DNA from: Sinanaerobacter sp. ZZT-01
GTDB taxonomy: Bacteria; Bacillota; Clostridia; Peptostreptococcales; Anaerovoracaceae
Assembly (NCBI RefSeq): GCF_035621135.1
Contig: NZ_CP141728.1
Coordinates: 1,736,001-1,800,000, forward strand
DNA: 64,000 nt
Direction of reading: 5' to 3'
Shown piece after piece: positions 7,853 to 14,607 of this stretch. The position numbers were made by a program, and so were the translations under genes. Within the stretch, counting starts at the first letter, position 1; the number at the start of each line of letters is the position of its first letter. Under the pieces are notes generated by a model. It saw only the letters and a list, made by a program, of their open reading frames with translations, ran no database searches and was not told where the DNA came from.

Positions 7853-9085
7853 ATGTTTAATGAATTGATCGAAGCTTTCGATGTATCTGTGTTGACATCG
7901 AGTTTACAATCGTATGTTTCAAACTTGACCGTTAATTCTATTATCGTAACCATTATGACGATTTTCATGTTAATAGGTGCAGTGGATAAAATCAGAGGAA
8001 ACAAACTTGGCTATGGAGAACAATTTGACGAGGGTTTTAATGCGATGGGACCTCTTGCGATTGCTATGGCAGGAGTTGTTGCAGCAGCGCCGGTATTATC
8101 TATTTTATTAAAACCATTCATTGCACCGATTTATACTTTTTTCGGCGCAGATCCCGCAATGTTTGCTACGACACTGCTTGCTTGTGACATGGGCGGCTAT
8201 CCGCTCGCAATGCAGCTGGCGGCAGATGAAACCATTGGAAATTTTTCTGGATTAATTTTAGGCTCTATGATGGGACCAACGATTGTATTTACAATCCCAG
8301 TAGCCTTGTCCATTATTAAAAAGGAAGATCGACCGTATCTTGCAGCTGGTGTTTTGGCAGGCTTGATTACATTACCTCTAGGCTGTATAGCCGGAGGTCT
8401 GGTCATGAATATGACTCCGTATAAAATCAGCCTGATTCGTATCTTAATTAATTTGATTCCGGTTATTATTGTAGCAGGATTGATTGTACTGGGTCTTTGG
8501 TTTAAGCCGAGTTCGATGATTAACGGATTTAACCGTTTTGGAACAGGTGTTACTGTTATCATTACTGTTTTTACTGCAATAGCTATTTTCCAATACTTAA
8601 CAGGAATTCGATTCCCACTCTTTGATATCATGGTAGATCCGGATAAGAATGGAGGCGTAGTCGGTCTGGAGTCAGGTCTTCTCGTCTGCGGTCAGATTGC
8701 AATTGTCTTGGCCGGAGCCTTCCCAATGGTGCTTTGGATTACAAATACCTTCGGGGGCGCTTTGGAACGAATCGGAAAAGTGCTTGGAATGAACGACAAG
8801 GGTTCTGCAGGTATGGTTGCCACTTTGGCAAACAACATCGCTATGTTTAATATTTTACATGAAATGAATCCGAAAGCAAAACTCTTAAATGTAGCATTTG
8901 CAGTATCTGCAGCGTTTGTATTTGGTGACCATCTTGGCTTTACTGCCGGAAATAACCCTGATATGATTTTTCCGGTCGTTGTAGGAAAGCTGGTTGCAGG
9001 TATCACTGCACTTATTTTGGCAAATGCGTTAGCTCCTAAGCTGCTGAGCAAAATTGAAGACGGAAACGGCGAAAAAGCAGTGTAA
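7853..9085 (+). CDS. eutH: Ethanolamine permease EutH
   Basis: 410-residue integral membrane protein with about eleven hydrophobic segments and the EutH signature regions IRGNKLGYGEQFDEGFNAMGPLAIAMAGV, CDMGGYPLAMQLA, LGSMMGPTIVFTIPVAL and FGDHLGFTAGNNPDMI. It brings ethanolamine into the cell, mainly when the uncharged amine is scarce. AGGAGGTAG ribosome binding site upstream. Placed after the shell genes and before eutQ, as in Enterococcus and Clostridium eut operons. Confidence 0.96.
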   Translation: MFNELIEAFDVSVLTSSLQSYVSNLTVNSIIVTIMTIFMLIGAVDKIRGNKLGYGEQFDEGFNAMGPLAIAMAGVVAAAPVLSILLKPFIAPIYTFFGADPAMFATTLLACDMGGYPLAMQLAADETIGNFSGLILGSMMGPTIVFTIPVALSIIKKEDRPYLAAGVLAGLITLPLGCIAGGLVMNMTPYKISLIRILINLIPVIIVAGLIVLGLWFKPSSMINGFNRFGTGVTVIITVFTAIAIFQYLTGIRFPLFDIMVDPDKNGGVVGLESGLLVCGQIAIVLAGAFPMVLWITNTFGGALERIGKVLGMNDKGSAGMVATLANNIAMFNILHEMNPKAKLLNVAFAVSAAFVFGDHLGFTAGNNPDMIFPVVVGKLVAGITALILANALAPKLLSKIEDGNGEKAV

Positions 9086-9103
9086 AAATAAGGAGGATAA
9101 AAT

Positions 9104-9550
9104 ATGAATGTTAGTGAACAGCTTATTCAAGAAATTGTACAGAAGGTTTTGACCCAATCGCAAGGAAATATCAAAAATGAATTTGAAAAAGAAGCAGACC
9201 AGAGCGGCATTTTAGTGGTTCGAACGGAAACAGTGAAGACAGAGGCCTTTGAAGGAAGAGATGATGTCAAGCTGAAAGACATTGTGACACTGGAAGAAGC
9301 GCCGAGAATGGGAGCCGGAATTATGGAGCTTTTTGACGGTGCCGATTTTGAATGGACGCTTACTTATGACGAATTTGATTATGTAATTGACGGAACCTTA
9401 GAGATTCTCATTGACGGAGGACGTAAGATTACCGGAAAGAAAGGGGATATTATATTAATCCCGAAAAACAGCCATATCTCTTTCAGCACTCCGGATTATG
9501 CACGATATGCATACTTTGTCTATCCCGCCAACTGGCAGGAGCTGGCATAA
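9104..9550 (+). CDS. eutQ: EutQ, cupin-fold acetate kinase
   Basis: 148 residues: an N-terminal amphipathic helix (VSEQLIQEIVQKVLTQ) typical of shell-targeting peptides, then a single cupin domain (ITLEEAPRMGAGIMELFDGADFEWTLTYDEFDYVIDGTLEILIDGG ... GDIILIPKNSHISFSTPDYARYAYFVYPANWQE). EutQ of Salmonella has acetate kinase activity, so it could make ATP from the acetyl phosphate produced by PduL. Last gene of the operon. Its final 12 codons and the downstream 150 bases are duplicated about 4 kb away. Confidence 0.94.
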   Translation: MNVSEQLIQEIVQKVLTQSQGNIKNEFEKEADQSGILVVRTETVKTEAFEGRDDVKLKDIVTLEEAPRMGAGIMELFDGADFEWTLTYDEFDYVIDGTLEILIDGGRKITGKKGDIILIPKNSHISFSTPDYARYAYFVYPANWQELA

Positions 9551-9574
9551 TTTAGTAATAAAGCATTAAGAGAG

Positions 9575-9607
9575 ACCCTCTTACCTCAGTACGGTGAGAG
9601 GGTTTTT
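9575..9607 (+). terminator. Rho-independent terminator of the eut operon
   Basis: An 11-bp stem (ACCCTCTTACC with GGTGAGAGGGT, one G-U pair) with a 7-base loop, followed by TTTTT. It lies 25 bases after the eutQ stop. An identical stem occurs in the second repeat copy at 13594-13626. Confidence 0.9.
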
Positions 9608-9650
9608 AAATCCTATTATAATTCCAATAAACTCTTTTATAAAAAATATA

Positions 9651-9679
9651 TTGATAATTTATAAAATAAAGAATATACT
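9651..9679 (+). promoter_or_regulatory. Sigma-A promoter ahead of the cobalamin riboswitch
   Basis: TTGATA at 9651-9656 and TATACT at 9674-9679 with a 17-base spacer, in AT-rich DNA. Transcription would start near 9686, just before the riboswitch. The same elements are present in the second repeat copy (13670-13698). Confidence 0.8.
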
Positions 9680-9703
9680 GTAAAAAATAGACGCTTTTTG
9701 TAG

Positions 9704-9887
9704 TATGCAAGGTACATTGCATATAGAATAGAAAACAGGTGAGAACCCTGTGCGGTACCGCCGCTGTGAGTGGGCGCTCCTCATGAAAAGTACAAAAGAG
9801 CTTTCGTGAAAGAAGAGAAAGTGCCCATAAGCCAGAAGGGACGAAAAGCAGAAGTGTTTCCCGTGCAAAATAGGATGGTGATGCATG
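9704..9887 (+). promoter_or_regulatory. Cobalamin (B12) riboswitch aptamer
   Basis: Conserved cobalamin-aptamer blocks appear in order: GAAAACAGGTGAGAACCCTG at 9730 (GGGAA..GGTGNAA..CC), GCGGTACCGCCGCTGTGAG at 9751 (the GCNGNNCCCGCNACTGTNA core) and AAGCCAGAAGGGAC at 9829 (the AGCCAGGAGACC box). A P1 helix can form between ATGCA (9705) and TGCAT (9882). A terminator hairpin follows at 9918, so adenosylcobalamin binding should switch the downstream gene off. AdoCbl riboswitches in Firmicutes often control B12 uptake or B12-linked secreted proteins. Confidence 0.87.
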
Positions 9888-9917
9888 GAAAATGAAATTT
9901 TAGAGTGCAGAAAAACG

Positions 9918-9947
9918 GACTGCGGCAGATTTGCTGCGGTCTTTTTT
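9918..9947 (+). terminator. Riboswitch expression-platform terminator
   Basis: A ten-pair hairpin (GACTGCGGCA with TTGCTGCGGTC, some G-U pairs) followed by TTTTTT, located about 30 bases after the B12 aptamer and 110 bases before the start codon it controls. This is the expected position of the OFF structure. Confidence 0.75.
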
Positions 9948-10056
9948 AATTCCAAGAAAGATGATTTTTCCTTCTTGGGTGAGAAAGAAAACAAAAATCG
10001 GTTTCAGTAAACAGTGTGTGATCCATAAAGAAAAAGAAGAAAAGAGGGAAGAGGAA

Positions 10057-13000
10057 ATGAGACAAAGAAGGAAAAAGATACTGGCGATGCTTCTTGCAGC
10101 AGTGATGCTCGCAGGCACGAGCTTGACCGCTTTTGCAACAGATTGGTCAACCTATCAGGGAAATGAGAAGCACAATGGAATTTTAGTAGAAGGCGCGGAA
10201 ACTAGCACCAGCCCGAGCGTTACACAGATTGTTTTACCGCATAACGGCTCCGGCTGGGACGGCGTCGATTCCGCCGCTGTCATGGAGACGACAGAGGATG
10301 GCGATACCTATGCTTATGTACTGTATGACGGGTACACCATAAAAGAGGATGGAAGCGGTGGCGGGCGGCTTGCAAAGATCGACTGCACTGCATCGACACC
10401 GTACGTCGTATGGGATACGCAGATTACGCAGAGCCCAGGCTTCCAACTTTCGAGCCCGTATCTGGATGTGGAAGACAGAAGCATCTATGTAGGCGCTTCC
10501 GGCTACAACCAGAAAGCAACAAACGATAATTTGGCTTTAGAAGCAGGAGTAACAAAGGATTGGACCGTATCTAAAGCAGGTACAAAAATGGAGCTAAATA
10601 AGGTCATCGTATCCGGGGATGAGACGGTTACAATGACACAGTCAAATGTAAATCTAAAAAACAGGAAAAAGCACCGTGCGGCCACCGGCGTAAAGGTATA
10701 TGGAAGCAATGTGGCTATGACCATTACCGCAAAGCTCAATGGAACCGTAGTGGGAGAAAATACCTTCACATCCCCAGATTTGATCGACGGCCACTATTAC
10801 TTAAACAAAAACTTTGATGACCACTCTTCCGCAGCAGAAGCAGCAGTCGTTACCGGAGCGAATACGCTGGAATTTACCTATGAAGTATCCGGAAATACAG
10901 GCAATACCGTAGAAGTTGAGTATTGCAGTCTATATGAACAAAACAGTGCGATTACTAAGCTAGTAGATATTGATGAAGATATGCCAACTACAGATTGGTC
11001 ACTGGCTGTGCCAAATAATGCACAGGTTAACACACCGATTGTAAAAAATGAAGAATACATTTACTTCGGAACCTGGTCGGGACGTACGGGGACATACTAT
11101 CAATATGATATAGATTGTGAAGAGCTACTGGAATACAATCCGGGTAACGGTGGCTTTTACTGGGCCGGTGCGGTGGTAGACGGGGATTACGTTTATTTCG
11201 GCGGAGACAATGGTTATCTATATGCCCGTCCGGTTGGCGATGATTTTGAAGATCCCGATGAGGGAAGCATAATCAATTTAGAAACGGCAGGCGGTGTGAG
11301 CCCGGGCAATGTACGCAGCACGATTTCCCTCGTAGACGGGCACCTTTACTTCACGAGTCAGGGCGGTTACATTTGGAGTTTTACACCAAATGACGGTATG
11401 CCGACTCTCGACTGGAAGGCAGAGCTGGCAGCGACCTCTACGTCGACACCGACCGTAGTAGGAAATGATATTTATGTAGGCTATTACGCTGGATTTAGCG
11501 CGGGCGGTGTGCAGAAGATAGAAAAGACAGGGCGCCATACGGTTACGACGATTGCAACGCCGGGACCGGTACAAAGCTCAGTACTTGTCTATATGGACGG
11601 AGGCGTAAATTACCTGTATTTTACTACCAATTCCGCAACCGGAGCCGGCTACTGCTATAACGGCAGCACCCGAACAAAGGTTTGGCAGACACGCGGAGAT
11701 ACGTATACCCTGCAGGGGATGGCTTCCAGTAACGGTATTTTAACTTTTGGTAATGACTACGATCACTTTTATCTTGTGGGAGGGGCACATATGACGGAAA
11801 AAATACCAGATCATACAGGAGCGTTCGTTTGGCCTGCAGATTCTGCTGAGGTAACTTTGTGGTTTGGAGAGGTTGATGAGCAGTATACAGCAGCCAATCA
11901 GGGAATGAATATACAAGGAGAAGCAAACGGTTCTGTTTATTCTGTCAGCGATGGGGTGGTAGCCTATAAAGGTAATTCTTCTAAATATGAAAACGTTCTT
12001 TACATTAATTTTAAATATAATGGGATCTATATGCAGGCAAGATACGGACATTTATCTGAAACTGCTAGCTTAAGGGTAGGTGATAAAGTAAAGAAAGGTG
12101 ACTTTGTTGGTAAAATGGCAACTGATTCAGATACAGGAAGTGGCTTGGTCGAGATTGTTCTCTGCAAATCAAGCAATGGTGTAGTATGCAATAAAAATGG
12201 AAGCAATATTCAATTTGTCGATCCGATTCAATATTTAGAACGTCCAATGTGTGATATTTCTTATCTTGAGCAAGACATGGCTACTGTTTTAGATACCTCA
12301 GGGTTGCAGGAATCTTCTATTGCAACTCATGCCATTTGGCCTTGGGAGGATGCAAACGATCCGGATATAAGATACAGAGAAAATAAAGACTTGAATACAA
12401 GTCAGGCTTATCTAAGAAAGCTTATAGTAGAATATGGAAGAGAAGTTAACAAGGCAATTACACATAAAAATATCGTAAAAAAAGGAGTCATTAGTTATAA
12501 TGCGGCAGATGGCATTACTACGATCAAGTTAAACGGACGAACAAAAAAATATGGAGTCTCTTTAGGCAATGCTAAGATTAAAAATAACCGTATGGTTGTA
12601 GACCGTGAACAAGTTTGGTATGATTTGATTGGAAACGTGTACCATTATCCAGAAGGGGGGACATGGTATGCGGAGAAAACCGATTATATAAGTGGAGGGG
12701 TTTGGCAAGTCATTTATATGCCAAAGGATATTGCGAATGATTTATATCGACTGACTGGGGACGAACCGATTCCTCAGATGCTTTATGATAGGGGAAAAGA
12801 GGCCATGGTGGGTATAGAAACGAAGGCTTTTGCTGAATTTTTATCAGCCAACTATGGGATTGAAATATCTGCATCGAATGTAGGCGTGTTCGCAGCAGCA
12901 CTAGTCTTTTTGTACGATTTTTCAAAAGCCTATGATAGAAATAAATTTTTTAATGCAATTGAACAGTGCAATAAAAATGAATTTGTGAGAATATCTTGCT

Positions 13001-13113
13001 TCTTAATTCCTTATCAAGGCATTACATATTCATATACAAATGCAAGGGAGATAAAAGACGTATATAGGTCAACAGGAGTATTTAAAGCAGGGTATTTTGA
13101 ATTCAGCGAATAA
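10057..13113 (+). CDS. Secreted PQQ-type beta-propeller protein with degenerate M23 domain and unknown C-terminus
   Basis: 1018 residues, starting at ATG 10057 behind GGAAGAGG; upstream in-frame codons lie in the riboswitch platform. A signal peptide (RQRRKKILAMLLAAVMLAGTSLTAFA) is followed by PQQ-like propeller repeats (WSTYQGNEKHNG ... SSPYLDVEDRSIYVGASG ... VVDGDYVYFGGDNGYLYARP) to about residue 565, with an inserted beta-sandwich around 160-285. An M23/LytM-like domain lies at ~585-735, but the expected HxxxD ligands read NQGMN (614-618) and the HxH motif is gone, so it is probably not a zinc peptidase. The last ~280 residues are unrecognised. The DNA turns clearly more AT-rich after about 11750, suggesting a fusion. 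Controlled by the B12 riboswitch. Confidence 0.8.
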   Translation: MRQRRKKILAMLLAAVMLAGTSLTAFATDWSTYQGNEKHNGILVEGAETSTSPSVTQIVLPHNGSGWDGVDSAAVMETTEDGDTYAYVLYDGYTIKEDGSGGGRLAKIDCTASTPYVVWDTQITQSPGFQLSSPYLDVEDRSIYVGASGYNQKATNDNLALEAGVTKDWTVSKAGTKMELNKVIVSGDETVTMTQSNVNLKNRKKHRAATGVKVYGSNVAMTITAKLNGTVVGENTFTSPDLIDGHYYLNKNFDDHSSAAEAAVVTGANTLEFTYEVSGNTGNTVEVEYCSLYEQNSAITKLVDIDEDMPTTDWSLAVPNNAQVNTPIVKNEEYIYFGTWSGRTGTYYQYDIDCEELLEYNPGNGGFYWAGAVVDGDYVYFGGDNGYLYARPVGDDFEDPDEGSIINLETAGGVSPGNVRSTISLVDGHLYFTSQGGYIWSFTPNDGMPTLDWKAELAATSTSTPTVVGNDIYVGYYAGFSAGGVQKIEKTGRHTVTTIATPGPVQSSVLVYMDGGVNYLYFTTNSATGAGYCYNGSTRTKVWQTRGDTYTLQGMASSNGILTFGNDYDHFYLVGGAHMTEKIPDHTGAFVWPADSAEVTLWFGEVDEQYTAANQGMNIQGEANGSVYSVSDGVVAYKGNSSKYENVLYINFKYNGIYMQARYGHLSETASLRVGDKVKKGDFVGKMATDSDTGSGLVEIVLCKSSNGVVCNKNGSNIQFVDPIQYLERPMCDISYLEQDMATVLDTSGLQESSIATHAIWPWEDANDPDIRYRENKDLNTSQAYLRKLIVEYGREVNKAITHKNIVKKGVISYNAADGITTIKLNGRTKKYGVSLGNAKIKNNRMVVDREQVWYDLIGNVYHYPEGGTWYAEKTDYISGGVWQVIYMPKDIANDLYRLTGDEPIPQMLYDRGKEAMVGIETKAFAEFLSANYGIEISASNVGVFAAALVFLYDFSKAYDRNKFFNAIEQCNKNEFVRISCFLIPYQGITYSYTNAREIKDVYRSTGVFKAGYFEFSE

Positions 13114-13125
13114 TAAGGGGGAGAT

Positions 13126-13509
13126 ATGAAACATAGAAATGTGTTAAATTTAATGCTTGAGTTAGCTACTATGATATGTCTTATTTTCTTGATACTGGTA
13201 TCCATCTTTAATTTAAGCTGGGAATTCAAAAAAATAGGGATTAATATTTACTTTATCTTATTTTTAATTTTGGGCATGTTGTTTTTGTATTTTACTTTTT
13301 CGAAACAGTATAAAAGGAAGAAAACAAAAAAAAATATGCGGTGGGAATTGATAGAGAGATTTCTAGTAAGCATGGGTTCTTTTATTATGGCACTATTCAG
13401 TTATTCTCCACCACAGTATTTTAATAAAATAATAGCAATAATTATTATTGCCTATGGAGTGGCCAGTATGATTGTTGACTGGTTGATTGAACATTTCGTG
13501 AAAAGGTGA
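13126..13509 (+). CDS. Small multi-pass membrane protein
   Basis: 127 residues with three to four predicted transmembrane segments (about 8-28, 38-58, 82-97 and 101-120) separated by a strongly basic loop (KQYKRKKTKKNMR). It starts 12 bases after the large secreted protein behind GGGGGAG and must be co-transcribed with it. I do not recognise a family. The position and size would fit a membrane partner or immunity protein for its neighbour, but nothing in the sequence proves this. AT-rich like the 3' half of that neighbour. Confidence 0.75.
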   Translation: MKHRNVLNLMLELATMICLIFLILVSIFNLSWEFKKIGINIYFILFLILGMLFLYFTFSKQYKRKKTKKNMRWELIERFLVSMGSFIMALFSYSPPQYFNKIIAIIIIAYGVASMIVDWLIEHFVKR

Positions 13510-13530
13510 GCGTTAGGAAGAGATCATTCA

Positions 13531-13569
13531 TACTTTATCTATCCCGCCAACTGGCAGGAGCTGGCATAA
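13531..13569 (+). pseudogene. Duplicated 3' fragment of eutQ
   Basis: Encodes YFIYPANWQELA and a stop, the last 12 residues of EutQ with one Val-to-Ile change. It has no start codon or ribosome binding site and is a passenger of the repeat. It marks the eutQ end as the source of the duplication. Confidence 0.92.
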
Positions 13570-13593
13570 TTTAGTAATAAAGCATTAAGAGAG

Positions 13594-13626
13594 ACCCTCT
13601 TACCTCAATACGGTGAGAGGGTTTTT
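13594..13626 (+). terminator. Duplicated eut terminator
   Basis: The same 11-bp stem and T-run as at 9575-9607, with one loop change. Here it would end the transcript coming from the riboswitch-controlled gene pair. Confidence 0.88.
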
Positions 13627-13669
13627 AAATCCCATTATAATTCCAATAAACTCTTTTATAAAAAATATA

Positions 13670-13698
13670 TTGATAACTTATAAAATAAAGAATATACT
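13670..13698 (+). promoter_or_regulatory. Duplicated sigma-A promoter
   Basis: TTGATA (13670-13675), 17 bases, TATACT (13693-13698), intact in repeat copy 2. It would drive the next membrane-protein gene constitutively, as no riboswitch follows. Confidence 0.75.
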
Positions 13699-13835
13699 GT
13701 AAAAAATAGACGCTTTTTGTAGTATGCAGGCAGATATAAAATAATTATAAGAAATGAAAAAAGATGCTTCGAATAAAAAAGAATAGATATTAATTCATTC
13801 AAAATAAAACGTGATAGTTTCTGAAAAGGAGTATT

Positions 13836-14333
13836 ATGAATAAATCGTTTAGATTTCAGAGCGAAAAAATTCAGGGAAGGCTACGGCGATTGAACTGGTT
13901 TTGGTCGATTTCAGTTATAATTTTCATTTTATTAAGCTTTAGCGACAATCTTGCTACGGATAGACCTTCGGAGTTATCTTTTGTACTGAAAGAGTACAAT
14001 CCTCTTTTGGCATGCCTTTGCGTTCCTTTTGTAATTTGCTTAGTTGTGAAGCTTATCGAGTTTTTTCTCATACGTTTCAAGTCAGCAGCAATTGTACCAG
14101 ACAAAAAGTCTATCTTGTCTTGGCTCATAAGGCATTTTTATATCAGTTATAAAACAGAACAGCTTGTACTAAAAGAGGAAACCATTTTACTTATATTGCA
14201 GACAGCCTTTTGTGTATTCGGTTTTTTTATGGAGATGAAGTGGTATCTCATAGGTGCAATCGGAATGCTTTTGTACCTATTGCTTTATATTACTCTAAGC
14301 TTTGAAGACATCAAAAATCTTTTGAAAAACTGA
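13836..14333 (+). CDS. Hypothetical four-helix membrane protein
   Basis: 165 residues; hydrophobic segments at about 21-38, 54-75, 108-128 and 131-151, with a basic N-terminus (NKSFRFQSEKIQGRLRRL). AAGGAG lies 7 bases before the ATG. Not recognised as any family. It is a single-gene unit between the duplicated promoter and a terminator at 14394. It does not resemble the 127-residue protein at 13126 in sequence beyond being a small multi-pass protein. Confidence 0.7.
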   Translation: MNKSFRFQSEKIQGRLRRLNWFWSISVIIFILLSFSDNLATDRPSELSFVLKEYNPLLACLCVPFVICLVVKLIEFFLIRFKSAAIVPDKKSILSWLIRHFYISYKTEQLVLKEETILLILQTAFCVFGFFMEMKWYLIGAIGMLLYLLLYITLSFEDIKNLLKN

Positions 14334-14393
14334 ATTTATAAAAAAAATCCGTACTGTTTAATATACTTGTAAGATAATGTTTTGAAGTAGAAA

Positions 14394-14423
14394 AGATGCC
14401 TGCTATTTGGTGGGCATCTTTTT
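14394..14423 (+). terminator. Rho-independent terminator
   Basis: AGATGCC at 14394 pairs with GGCATCT at 14413, followed by TTTTT. Ends the transcript of the preceding membrane-protein gene. The AT-rich DNA from here to 14607 shows no gene and no clear promoter. Confidence 0.75.
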
Positions 14424-14607
14424 AGTATTGTCCGCATTTACGGAGAGGAGCATATTACATAAAGTAGCAAAATATTTTTTTGTTAAAAGAATATAATTAA
14501 AAAATTTAGAAAATTAAAACTATATTCATGGACGCATACTCATTTTTATAGTAAAATAAAATAAAATGATTCCTAAATTATTTAATGATGCTTTAAGGAG
14601 GCAGAAT

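Larger units (their letters stand above)
9510..9709. repeat. 200-bp direct repeat, copy 1
   Basis: This stretch recurs at 13529-13728 (offset 4019) with only four differences, at 9518, 9589, 9614 and 9658. It holds the end of eutQ, the operon terminator and a promoter, and stops exactly where the riboswitch P1 stem begins. No transposase or terminal inverted repeats accompany it, so it is a segmental duplication and not an insertion-sequence end. Confidence 0.97.
13529..13728. repeat. 200-bp direct repeat, copy 2
   Basis: Near-identical to 9510-9709 (four mismatches). Begins 19 bases after the stop of the small membrane protein. It carries a eutQ 3' fragment, the terminator (13594-13626) and the promoter, but no riboswitch after it. 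The 13510-13835 gap between genes is otherwise empty. Confidence 0.97.

Noticed and set aside
9510-13728. Insertion sequence or transposon
   Set aside because: Direct repeats lack terminal inverted repeats, and no transposase or recombinase is encoded between them.
13126-14333. The two small membrane proteins as duplicates of each other
   Set aside because: Only the upstream promoter region is duplicated; the protein sequences show no obvious alignment.
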